In this document: one piece after another, positions 1-9,904 of the stretch | Position numbering within the stretch: position 1 is the stretch's first letter | Layout of the letters: each line of letters starts with the position of its first letter | Assembly: GCA_033439255.1 (NCBI GenBank) | Contig: CM065882.1 | Coordinates: 1,860,001 to 1,924,000 of the forward strand | From: Hericium rajendrae | Taxonomy: Eukaryota; Basidiomycota; Agaricomycetes; Russulales; Hericiaceae | Direction: 5' to 3' | DNA: 64,000 nt | Position numbers and translations under genes: made by a program | The notes under the pieces: generated by a model | Databases searched by the model: none | What the model saw: the letters and a program-made list of their open reading frames with translations, nothing else | What the model was told of the DNA's origin: nothing

Positions 1-1812
1 TCCTCAGACATGGAGGACCTGTTGGATGTAGGGGAATTGCCGGCTCACTTGCATGCCAAGGCCTGGGACATGCTGCGGCGCCGCGCTGGTGCCTTCGGAT
101 TCGATGGACGTTTAGGCCAACATCCGTCTCGCGTCCACATCCGTACCCAGGATGGTCAAGTCCCCATCGCGGTTCCCATGTACGGGACTTCCCCGGCCAA
201 GCGCGAAGTGATTGACGACCAGCTCGACAAATGGTTCGAACAAGGGGTTATCGAACCCTCTCGCAGTCCGTGGAGTGCGCCGGTCGTTATTGTCTACCGC
301 AATAACAAGCCGCGTTTCTGCATCGATTACTGACGCCTTAACGCGGTCACAACGCCGGATGAGTTTCCTATTCCCAGGCAAACTGAGATCTTATCCTCCT
401 TATCCGGCGCACAAGTCCTATCCTCCTTGGATGCCCTCTCTGGCTTTACCCAGCTTGAGATGGCACCCGAGGACGTCGAGAAAACCGCCTTCCGCACGCA
501 CCGCGGTCTTTTCCAATTCTTGCGCATGCCATTCGGCCTGCGTAACGGGCCTTCCATCTTTCAACGCGTGATGCAGGGCATTCTCGTGCCTTATCTGTGG
601 CTCTTCTGCTTGGTCTACATTGACGATATCGTCGTTTATTCCAAATCGCACGAAGAGCATTTGAACCATTTAGACAAGGTCCTCGAAGCTATCGAGGAGG
701 CCGGGCTCACCCTCAGCCCCTCGAAGTGCCACATGTTCTACAGCTCCATCATTCTTTTGGGTCACAAGGTGTCTTGGTTGGGCCTCTCCACTCACCGAGC
801 AAAGGTGGAGAAGATCCTGAATATGCCACGCCCCACCAAAGTCAGTGATTTGCGGACTTTCTTGGGTTTGGCTGTCTACTTCTCCACTTTTCTGCCACAT
901 TATGCCAGCATCGCCACGCCCTTGTTTCAGCTGACGCGCAAAGGTGTCCGCTGGTCATGGAGTTCCGACGAAGAACATGCCTTCCAAAGCATCAAGGCCT
1001 CCCTTGCCGTGGCACCCGTCTTAGGGCACCCCGAACAAGGCTCTCCATACCGTCTGTACACCGATGCGTCCGCCGATGGCTTGGGCTGCATGCTCCAGCA
1101 AGTCCAACGCATTCGAGTCAAGGACCTTAGCGGCACCAAAGCATACGATCGCTTGAAGCGAGCGTATGATAACGGCCTGGCAGTACCTCGGTTCGTGACC
1201 TGCGTTTCTTCCTCTGATACCCCGGACGCTTTCGCTTCCAAATGGGCTACCTCGCTCGATGAAACCTTCATTTTCGTCGAGCGAGTTATCGCTTATTGGA
1301 GCCATACCTTCAAACCCGTGGAGCGGAACTACTCGGCGACCGAGCGCGAAGCCCTCACTGCCAAGGAAGCCCTCGTTAAATTCCAGCCCTTCATTGAGGG
1401 CGAGCGTATCGTGCTGGTCACCGACCACGCTACGCTGCAGTGGGCTCGGACCTACGAAAACAGCAATCGTCGTCTGGCCGCGTGGGGCACCGTTTTCTCT
1501 GCTTATCAACCTTACCTCGAAATTGTCCATCGTCCTGGACGTGTTCATTCCAACGTCGATCCCCTGTCCCGTCTTCTCCAACATGTCCCGCCGCACGTCT
1601 CCCCTCCGCCCGATGATGCTCCAGCGATCGTGACCAACGGTACCATCGCCGCCGAGGCCGAAGACTCCGCTCAGTGGGAGCCTGCTCTTCAAGTTGCTCA
1701 AGTTGTCATTACCGATATCCGGGATGCTCTCGCCGGCGGAGCTGCCTGCGCCCACGCCGTTCAAACACGGCGTCGGTATCGCGAGGCCGCGGCTCGTTCC
1801 TCCACCCCGCGC
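1..1812 (+). CDS. Element A pol, reverse transcriptase and RNase H part, with one nonsense codon
   Basis: Continuous frame starting inside the RT. The fingers region with the FCIDY motif ends at a TGA (331-333), where family members have the Arg of DYRRLN. The same frame continues with RLNAVT, the FRTHRGLFQF and MPFGLRNGP motifs, and the YIDD catalytic box (616-627). RNase H follows with its first catalytic Asp near 1063 (DASADG), the ERNYSATEREAL motif, TDHATLQW and the terminal VDPLSRL. About 55 residues are inserted after DASADGLGCMLQQ, which I recall as usual in related basidiomycete elements. The last A codon before element B is CGC (1810-1812). Apart from the single stop I see no frameshift. 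Enzyme activity would need read-through, because CGA to TGA cuts the RT near its start. Confidence 0.9.
1809..1812. repeat. Target-site duplication GCGC of element B, left copy
   Basis: GCGC directly precedes the TG of the left LTR. The same four bases directly follow the CA of the right LTR at 13959-13962. Four or five bases is the usual range for Ty3/gypsy integrases. Removing element B plus one copy joins the A codon ending at 1812 to the codon starting at 13963 without a frame change, which supports this assignment. Confidence 0.85.
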
Positions 1813-2832
1813 TGATGCGCCCTTTAGCGCGCCTTGCAACGGCATTGCCCACTCCCCGCCTCCTTGCCCGTCCCGCTTCACTTCACCTCAGCCGCACCAA
1901 GTCCGCCCACCGCGACGTTGCTCCCCGCACAGGACAAGCGCCCCCACGGGTTCGGGACCGACCGGGTCGGACTAAAGCCGGCGTCCCATGGTCCGATGCA
2001 CCGAACGGGCAGGAGATCAACCGGCCGGACGAGTCAGCGGCACAGGAACAGAAGCGCGCCCAGAGAACCAGCCGGCTCAATCAACGCGCCCTCGAACGCC
2101 CACACGCCCCCGGATCATGAGCGGCGCCCGCGACAGTGTGCTACTGACGTCATCCCAGCCATTCCAGCTCGACGTGCCCGCCGTTCCCGACGCACGCCCC
2201 GGGCGACGTTGTAAGGTGGCACCTTTGATTCGTTCGTACCACGTGCACGCCCTCTGCCCTGCATGGGCCGAGTCGCAACGACTCCACTCGCCAAGGGACC
2301 CGGAGCAGGCAGGATCAGGAAGGAATTGGAGATTGGGTCGGTCAGCGGGAGGTTGTCGTAGGGAGTCGCACCGGGCCGCCAGAGGCGGCCTTGCCCATTT
2401 GTACCGTAGCTACTGACTTAGAGAATCGGAACGGAATCTGCCTTTTTCCCCTCAGAGCTCAGATCTCACAAAGCCCGCCATTTGACGTTCTCACCCCAGT
2501 CTCTAAGCACGTCTCAGACGTAGCTCTTCTCACTTTCTCGTGTCGCTCATCATATTCGTCGTACTCGTCGCTGCGCCGTTATCTACAAGCCGTATCACCT
2601 AAGACCCGTGAGTCTTGTCGTACCGTCATCGTCCCTAGCAGAGCCGTGTCGGAAGTTGCCCGCGCGCAGCAAGCTCGCCCTCCGCGGCCTTGCTCCCCTA
2701 CCCGTAGTACGATCACCCGTCAGCTACACGTCTCGGTGCTCCCCTCTTGAGATACTTGGTCCCCTCGCACCCCCCGGTACTCTGTTGGTTTTGGTTTTGG
2801 CTGCCGCCTCCATTCCCAGGGTCCACACATCA
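1813..2832 (+). repeat. Left LTR of element B
   Basis: 1,020 bp, TG...CA termini, matching 12939-13958 over its whole length without gaps. It contains the expected promoter and RNA processing signals of the element, but I cannot place them with confidence. The short ORFs in it (for example 1988-2416) recur in the right LTR and show no coding signature. Its TGA start supplies the stop that ends the upstream A frame at 1813-1815. Confidence 0.97.
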
Positions 2833-3261
2833 TTTTGGAGCCCACCGCGAGGGTTCCATACTCAAAATAGAGCCGCGTCGTACTAGGAGTAGCGCACGGT
2901 CGAATCCAGATCGTACCCTCGAACAAGAAGTCCGTGTTGCGACTCAGGACCCTCAGCAAGTTTCCCCGACCTACCGTCACCTTTCCCGCCGGTTCCAACT
3001 CCCACTAGTCCCCTTACTCCCATCGACGAAGAGTTCGAAATTCCCGAGCTCGAGCGTTCCTTCATCGTTCCTACTCCACCCGTATTGCCAACTCCGGCGC
3101 CGCGACCCCTTGCCGGCCCCTCTGCTACCGCGGGTCCTAGGACAACGCCGCACCAGGCGACTTTCCCTGCTACCCCCCGTCCCCCTTCTCCTACTCAACA
3201 ACACAGCCCGCTAGCCCCTGCACGTTTCCCCTTCCCCAGGCCACCAAGTATCCAACCAGTC
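2833..3261 (+). other. Element B 5' leader between the left LTR and gag
   Basis: About 430 bp. The gag frame is open from 2893 but has no ATG before 3262. The leader-encoded stretch is rich in Pro, Thr and Glu. It would hold the primer binding site and packaging signals. I see no separate gene. Confidence 0.5.
2836..2853 (+). other. Candidate primer binding site of element B
   Basis: TGG begins three bases after the left LTR, and the 18 bases from there (TGGAGCCCACCGCGAGGG) would pair with the CCA end of a tRNA acceptor stem. I could not assign the tRNA, so this rests on position and the TGG start only. Confidence 0.4.
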
Positions 3262-5769
3262 ATGCCGCCCCCCTCCATGCCTATGCGCGGTGAGAGCAGT
3301 GCTCCCAAGTTCGACACCAACTCCCCCCGCGAGCTGGGCCATTACTTCCTCGATCTCGAATTTTGTTTTCAGCATTCCTCCGTGGCAGATGACGCGGAGA
3401 AAAAGAGTCATGCGGTCCGTCTCCTCTCAGACGTTGATGCACAAGAGCTGTGGCGGTCCGAGGCCAAGTACGCCGCCGGCACTTGGGACGAATTCAAGAA
3501 AGCTATCCACGAACTCTACCCGGGCTCGGCTAAGGAGAATACCTTTTCGCGTCAAGATTTGGAGTCACTCGTCCACCGAACTGCCGAGTCCACCCTCAGT
3601 TCCGTCGGCGAACTTGGTGCGTTCTCGTGCGAGTTCACGGTCATCACGCGCTACCTGAAAGGCAAGAACCGCATCTCCGATATCGAGGAACAACGCTGGT
3701 TTTTGGCGGCGCTCCCCGAACGTCTTCGCCTGCGGGTAGAGGACCGCCTTGCTCTTACCAAGCCTGATCACCATCCCGACGATCCGCACCCGATCAACGA
3801 CGTCTATAGGGCCGCAGAGTGGTGCATGTATGGCACTGCCATCACCCCCGACCCGTACCTGCGTGGACCGTCGTCAACTCAAGCCACCGCGTCGTCATCA
3901 ACCGCCGATGCAGGCTCAGGGACGACTATCCAGATTAAGAGTGAGCAGTTAGCGTCACTGGCTGATATCCTCTTGAGGAGCGCGCAGCAGCCGTCGCGTC
4001 AACCGAGGGTCTCCGGAGGTAATCAAGGCGCGCCAATGTGCAGGCGAATGGGGTCGGATCAGTGCAACTTCTGTGGGAACGTGGGGCATTTCGTGCGCGA
4101 ATGCATGACAGCCCGGGAATACATGGCCGCCGGCAAGTGCAAGAAGGACGTCCAAGGCAAGATGGTCTTACCCTCTGGGGCTTGGCTCCCGCAAGGACCC
4201 CCAGGCGTGACTATGGCCGAACGGATCGACGAATACCACCGTATGAACCCCAATCAGCGAGCCACGGGTCAGCTTATGATGGGTGTAGCCGGTACCCACC
4301 AGGCAAGTTCGCCGCGGGCGGGGCTCCCTCCCTACGGCTATCGCGTCGCGCCGGCATATGCTCAGACCACCGTGTCCCCCTATACCCAGGTCCAGGCAGG
4401 GTTGTACCAGCTCACCACAGACGCGCGGATCGAGAGCCTGGAGGGCGAGCTACGGCGGTTATACCAGTTGAAGGACGCCTCGGTTGTGCCCCCACCCAAT
4501 GCCGCGGCCAGCCGTGATAGAGCTAACCGGGCGTTGGAACGAGCTCGCAGGATGGAAGAGCCTGCCCGCCAACCAGCCCCTCCACGATTGCCCCGTGCGC
4601 CGCCGCGCCCGACCATCGAGGACGAACCAGAGCCGCCGCGGGCGTCCCTGCCCCCTCCGCAAGCTTCACCGGCCCCAGGCCCGGAACGAGACGTCCCCCC
4701 CCACCTTCTATCTCAACCTGCGGTACGCGATGACCTCCGCGACCCTGATGGTCCCGTCCACCCATTTGCCAGAGCCCGCGACGGTGCAAGGCCCGCGCAA
4801 GTCCCAGTGATCGAAGTAGTCGAAGAGACGGGCCCAACCCGTCGTGCGCAAGACTCAGTCGGGCAAGACGTACTGGACCGCGTGTTCGCGCGCGCCATGT
4901 CCCTCCCTATCGAGGTCACCCAGGGCGAGCTCTGGTCCCTGGCTTCTGCACTACGTGCGAAATACAAGGAGGCAGTCTCACGGCGTCACACGCGTCCGGT
5001 GGCGGGACAGAACCTGTTGGAAGTCCTTAACGAGACTGACCTGCTCTCCGAGCTGCCAGGTGAAGATGCAGTCGAGGAGCTGGCCTCGCCAGCGCGTCAA
5101 GTAGAGCTCGCTGCAGGTATCCAGTTCGCGAGCGAGCCCGCCGAAGGCGACCGTGTGCAGCACCCGGCCTCGCCCCCTCATCCACGAGTATCTATCCTTT
5201 CGCACCAGTGCGCCGAGCCGCCGGAAGGTGCTGTCGTCCTCCCGGATCCCTACGAGCAGTACCTCAAGCAACTCCGCCCGGACGAAAAGCCTAAACCCCT
5301 GATCATCTCGCGCGAGTCTGCGGCGCTGCGTTCTATTGCAGCACTCATAGATCATCAAGAACCGGTCGAGTGCATCTTGGACCCAGGTTCTCAGGTCATC
5401 TCCATGTCAGAGAGCGTTTGCTACACCTTAGGCCTGTCGTATGACCCCACGATTATCCTCACTATGCAATCCGCCAACGGCGAACTTGATGACTCGCTGG
5501 GCCTGTGCCGAAACGTGCCTGCAGTCTTCGGCAACATTGTTCTCTACCTCCAAATACACGTCCTCCGGTCGCCCGCCTACGATATCCTACTCGGACGCCC
5601 CTTCGATGTGCTTACCGAGTCAGTCGTGCGCAGCTACCGCAATGAAACACAGACCATCACCATCTTCGACCCAAACACCGGCGAAGCAGCCACGATCCCC
5701 ACCCACCCGCGCACTGACATTCAGTATACGCTCGCAGCAAAGGAGGATTTTCGCGCTTCGATGATTTGA
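3262..5769 (+). CDS. Element B Gag-protease polyprotein
   Basis: 835 codons from the first in-frame ATG (3262). A capsid-like helical region (about residues 20-160) is followed by a nucleocapsid zinc knuckle CX2CX4HX4C at 4063-4104 (CNFCGNVGHFVREC). After a long Pro/Arg-rich linker comes an aspartic protease near 5370-5620, with the active-site loop ILDPGSQVISM and the later ILLGRPF motif typical of retropepsin C-terminal strands. The loop reads Asp-Pro-Gly-Ser instead of the common DT/SGA, which may be a lineage feature. The ORF stops at TGA 5767-5769, overlapping the pol frame by about 50 nt. No ATG exists earlier in this frame downstream of the TAG at 2890. Confidence 0.9.
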   Translation: MPPPSMPMRGESSAPKFDTNSPRELGHYFLDLEFCFQHSSVADDAEKKSHAVRLLSDVDAQELWRSEAKYAAGTWDEFKKAIHELYPGSAKENTFSRQDLESLVHRTAESTLSSVGELGAFSCEFTVITRYLKGKNRISDIEEQRWFLAALPERLRLRVEDRLALTKPDHHPDDPHPINDVYRAAEWCMYGTAITPDPYLRGPSSTQATASSSTADAGSGTTIQIKSEQLASLADILLRSAQQPSRQPRVSGGNQGAPMCRRMGSDQCNFCGNVGHFVRECMTAREYMAAGKCKKDVQGKMVLPSGAWLPQGPPGVTMAERIDEYHRMNPNQRATGQLMMGVAGTHQASSPRAGLPPYGYRVAPAYAQTTVSPYTQVQAGLYQLTTDARIESLEGELRRLYQLKDASVVPPPNAAASRDRANRALERARRMEEPARQPAPPRLPRAPPRPTIEDEPEPPRASLPPPQASPAPGPERDVPPHLLSQPAVRDDLRDPDGPVHPFARARDGARPAQVPVIEVVEETGPTRRAQDSVGQDVLDRVFARAMSLPIEVTQGELWSLASALRAKYKEAVSRRHTRPVAGQNLLEVLNETDLLSELPGEDAVEELASPARQVELAAGIQFASEPAEGDRVQHPASPPHPRVSILSHQCAEPPEGAVVLPDPYEQYLKQLRPDEKPKPLIISRESAALRSIAALIDHQEPVECILDPGSQVISMSESVCYTLGLSYDPTIILTMQSANGELDDSLGLCRNVPAVFGNIVLYLQIHVLRSPAYDILLGRPFDVLTESVVRSYRNETQTITIFDPNTGEAATIPTHPRTDIQYTLAAKEDFRASMI

Positions 5770-8700
5770 TCGAAGATCAAGGAGAGGTCGCCTTCATCGT
5801 TGATTTCGACTCGGAGACGCCGCAAATCACGGCTTATGCCGCTATACCCCCAGAATGTTCCGAAAACCCAGAAAAACACCAAGATCATCTTCAATCTCTT
5901 TATCTCTATGCCTGTGATGCCTCGCTTCTCGACTCTAGTCCGGGGGGTCCTTCGCTTTCAGATGCCCCCGATAAATCTAATTTGTTGTCCGCCTTTCTCT
6001 CCGCTACAGCCTGCAAGTCTGCTTCCGCTTCCAAGCAAGGTCGCCCGGGTCCGCCGCCTCCTGGCGCGACGGATACCGGTCCTCCTGTCGCCTCTTACGC
6101 CGCAAAGAAATACAAGCCAGTTGCCCAAAAAGTCCGCCCAGTATTTACGGACCTCCCCGAGCGTTTTCGGGTTCTCCGTAACATCAAAGGCGACCCTCTC
6201 CAAGACCTGCCGGAGTTATCTCCCAATCCGCCCCCGTTCGCTCCCACCGCCCGCTATACCGAAGAAAGAAAAGTGGTTATCGATCGCGCCCATCCAGAAG
6301 GTTTCCTCTGGCCCTCCGAGCGCGACCTACTCCACCATTTCATGTGTCTCCACGATACCGCCTTCGCCTGGGACGATTCAGAGCGGGGACATTTCCGCGA
6401 AGACTTCTTCCCCTCAGTGGTTATGCCGGTGATACCGCACACCCCCTGGGTCTTGAAGAACCGTCCAATCCTGCCAGGCATCCATGACAAGGTCTGCGAG
6501 ATTATCCGTACCAAGATCGCCGCCGGCGTATATGAGCCTTCATCGTCGTCATATCGCTCACGCTGGTTCTGCGTCACCAAAAAGGATGGTACAAGCCTGC
6601 GCATTGTGCACAGTCTCGAACCACTCAACAAGGTCACCATCGCTCACTCGGGCGTCCCGCCTTTTACCGACCAGCTCGCCGAGCAGTTCGCCGGGCATGC
6701 TTGCGGCGGCATCCTCGATCTCTACGTTGGTTACGACGAGTGACTCTTGGCGGAGGAGTCCCGCGACATGACCACGTTCCAAACCCCGTTCGGGCCCAAA
6801 CGGCTCGTTACGCTGCCTATGGGGTGGACGAACTCCGTGCCTATCTTCCACGACGACGTTACCGAAATCCTCCGGCCAGAAATCCCAGCTGTCACCATGC
6901 CCTATATCGATGATGTCCCCATTAAAGGCCCAGCTACCCGTTACGAGTTGCCCGGCGGAAATTTTGAAACTATACCCTGGAACCCAGGTATTCGTCGCTT
7001 TGTCTGGGAACACTTCCAGGGCGCGAACCGTGTCGTCCAACGCATGAAATATTGCGGTGGTACCTTCTCAGGGAAAAAGACTGTCCTTTGCGCGCCAGAA
7101 ATCATCGTCGTCGGCCATAGATGCACGCCGGCGGGCTGTTTGCCAGAACTCAGCAACCTCGCCAAGGTCAGCAACTGGCAACCTTGTACCGACCTCTCGG
7201 ACGTTTGCGCTTTCCTCGGGACCATTGGCGTGGCCCGCATCTTCATCAAGAACTTTGCAAAACGTGCTCACCATCTGGTACGGCTTACGCGCAAGGACAC
7301 CCCATTCGAGTTCGGCCCAGACCAGTTGGCTGCGCAGGAAGACCTTAAGCAAGCGCTACTCGCATCACCCGCCCTGCGCGCGATAGATTACAAGTCTCCC
7401 GCCTCAGTGATCCTGGGCGTCGACACCTCCTATATTGCCATCAGTTACCTACTCTGTCAACAGGATGTGGACGACCCCAAAGTTCGCCGGTATGCTCGCT
7501 TCGGCTCTATCGCCCTGAACGACCGTGAGGCGCGCTTCTCCCAACCAAAGCTGGAATTATATGGCCTATACCGGAGCCTTCGCGCACTCAAACTCTGGCT
7601 CATTGGCGTTCGCAACCTGATTATCGAAGTCGACGCCCGTTATATATCTGGCATGCTGAATAATCCCGATCTCGCCCCTGGTGCGTCCATGAACTGGTGG
7701 ATCGTCGGCATCCTCATGTTTCAATTTACCCTGGTCCACGTCCCTGGCGAGAAGCATGGGCCGGATGGCCTCTCCCGGCGCCGCCCCCAGGACGATGATG
7801 CGTCCGAACCCGACGACGACTTCGACGACTGGGTCGACCATGCTTATGGCTTTGTACACATAATAAATGTGCCTCGGATCGGCCACGACCGCCCTCAGCT
7901 GGCCCAACAGCTCATCTCGACCAATGTCGCCGCCGGCGATTTTGTCGCGCCTCCTCCGCAAGACCACTTGGCGTCCTACGCAGACGTTCCAAGGTCCGAA
8001 AAATCCCTCCTCACGGATGCCCGACTGCGCGCCGTCACCGACTTCCTGCTCCATCCGATCCGCCCTGACGGACTGACGGACCGGGAATACGCTCGCTTCC
8101 TGCGTTATTGCCGCGACTTCTTCATGAAAGGTGGCCGCCTCTGGAAGCGCGACAAGACAAATGCGCACAAACTAGTGCTCCCGCCGACCGGCCGCTGGGC
8201 TGCTTTCGTTGAGACTCACGAGTCCGCGGGACACCGTGGCGTCGCCGCAACCGCCCTCCTGCTCGCGGTCCGTTTCTGGTGGCCTTTTATGGGCTCGGAT
8301 GTCACTTGGTTCGTCCGTTCGTGCCATATTTGCCAAGCGTTCCAGATCCGCAAAGTTCTTATCCCGCCAACGGTTGCGGTGCCCGCGCCTTTATTTGCGA
8401 AAATGTACATGGATACCATGCACCTGCCGAAATCCAACAATATGCAATACCTGGTCCAAGGGTGCTGCTCGGTGTCCCACTTTCCCGAATGGCGCATGCT
8501 GCGCAAAGAACGCAGCGAGCACATTGCTGATTGGATTTACCAAGACATCTTGTGCCGCTGGGGTATGCTCACCGAAATCGTGTCCGACAACGGCGGCCCG
8601 TTCGTTAAAGCCTTGACGCAGCTGGAAAAGAAGTACCACGTCCGGCATATCCACATCTCGGGCTATAACTTGAGAGCCAACGGCATCGCTGAGCGTGCAC

Positions 8701-9470
8701 ACTTTGACGTACGCCAAGCCCTGATCAAGGCCGCCGACGGCGTGGAGAAGAATTGGAGCTACTCAGCCCACTCCGTGTTCTGGTCGGAACGTATCACCAT
8801 CTGCCGGCGCATGGGCTGTTCCCCATACTTCGCGGTAACCGGTACGCACCCCCTGATGCCGCTCGATATCGCGGAAGCCACCTACCTGCTACCGCCGCCC
8901 GAGGCGATCTTGTCCTCTACCGACCTGATCGCCTCCCGCGCTCTTGCCCTGCAGAAGCGTCAAAAGGACCTTCAGCGACTTCACAGCCGCGTCTACGAGG
9001 CCCGCCTCCAGGCAGCACGAAAATTCGAACTGGAACATGAACGCACGATCCGCAACTTTGACTTTCACTGCGGCGAACTGGTACTTGTCCGCAATTCCGC
9101 GTACAGCACCAGCCATTCCCGGAAGACCAAACCACGCTACCTAGGCCCGTACCTCGTCCTCGGCCGCAACAAGGGGCGTGCTTACCTCTTGTGTGAGCTC
9201 GACAGTACGTTATTCGACCGGCCCACCGCAGCCTACCGCGTTGTCCCGTATTTCGCCCGTACCATCCTCGATCACCCGCCATTGGAAGATTTCCTCGATG
9301 TCGGCATCGAGCAGTTTGAACGTTTACTCGCCTCCACCGTCACAGACCCGGATGACGAAACCGCCGGCAGCGACCTCGGCGGGTCGACAGGTCCCGACCA
9401 AGTTCGCCCGCGGCGTCCTCTGACCACTCGACTAGCGAGGAGGACTGAGGGCAGTCCATTTTTCAGTTAG
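5718..9470 (+). CDS. Element B pol: RT, RNase H and integrase, with one nonsense codon
   Basis: Frame entered by -1 frameshift. The connection region is followed by RT motifs TKKDGTSLRIVHSLEPLN and LDLYVGYDE. The frame is then broken by TGA at 6741-6743, where the next residues LLAEESRDMTTFQTPFG show that an Arg codon is expected. RT continues with the MPYIDD box (about 6898-6915). RNase H has the Asp of VDTSYIA, Glu of KLELYG, Asp of EVDARYI and Asp of HGPDGLSR. Integrase has an HX4H...CX2C finger (near 8215-8335) and the D,D,E triad in MDTMHL, SDNGG and NGIAERAH. A GPY-type C-terminal module (YLGPYLV) follows and there is no chromodomain. The stop TAG (9468-9470) lies inside a polypurine-tract-like sequence. 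Confidence 0.9.
5745..5751 (+). promoter_or_regulatory. Candidate -1 ribosomal frameshift heptamer GGATTTT
   Basis: Gag and pol frames overlap between 5718 (after a stop in the pol frame at 5715-5717) and 5769, with pol in the -1 frame. Inside the overlap the gag codons GAT TTT, preceded by G, form GGATTTT. Slippage by one base gives GGA TTT and continues in the pol frame with TCG. This has the same layout as the G-GAU-UUA type of retroviral slip site. No pol-frame ATG lies near the overlap, so frameshifting is the economical explanation. Confidence 0.5.
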
Positions 9471-9476
9471 GGGGAG
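9460..9476 (+). other. First polypurine-tract-like copy of element B, at the pol stop
   Basis: TTTTCAGTTAGGGGGAG. The same 17 bases recur at 12920-12936, three bases before the right LTR. The pol stop TAG is part of this copy. Its position suggests the ancestral element ended here with the LTR directly downstream. Confidence 0.7.
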
Positions 9477-9904
9477 TAGAGGCCGTCAGTCAAGCGTGTC
9501 GACGACCTTGGACGCCCCACCAATACCCACACGCACGAAATAAATCTATTGTTACTTGCATTTCGACAAACTCGCCTTGGGCGATCTTCATACCATCCAC
9601 CACTCAGATGTTACCTTCACCAATCGTATAGGCCCTGACAAGATCGCCTGGGGCGACTTTGTTTCTTTCTGGTTTTCCCCTTTAGATTCACACAGGTTCA
9701 GACTTCAAGATGGGCTCCCATTCGGCAGGAGCAACGATACAGTAGGACTCGGCGTCCCGATTACGAGCAACCTATAGTAAAAAGCCGGGCCTAAGGCCCG
9801 GGCAACACAAAACGTATGCGACAACTTCCACGACGACAAAACAAGATAGCAAATTTAAAAGGGGAGGGTCTTTCCCTCCCCGCGCAAAGCGACAGCCCCG
9901 CTCG
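9477..9904. other. Non-coding start of the element B extra segment
   Basis: About 430 bp between the first polypurine-like copy and the stop of the antisense gene. It is less GC-rich than the rest of the element and has no convincing ORF. It contains the hairpin with an adjoining A5/T5 run at 9779-9801. The sequence would be the 3' untranslated part of the antisense gene. Confidence 0.5.
9779..9801 (-). terminator. GC hairpin followed by T5 on the minus strand, possible 3' end of the antisense gene
   Basis: Perfect 8-bp inverted repeat CCGGGCCT / AGGCCCGG (9785-9792, 9794-9801) with a one-base centre. Read on the minus strand it is followed by TTTTT (9783-9779). It lies about 100 bp downstream of the antisense stop. 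It looks like an intrinsic terminator, which is not the normal way a eukaryotic RNA polymerase II transcript ends, so function is uncertain. Confidence 0.3.

Noticed and set aside
1834-2886. Short ORFs in the LTRs of element B
   Set aside because: They repeat in both LTRs, contain no domain and are interrupted by CpG changes without regard to frame.
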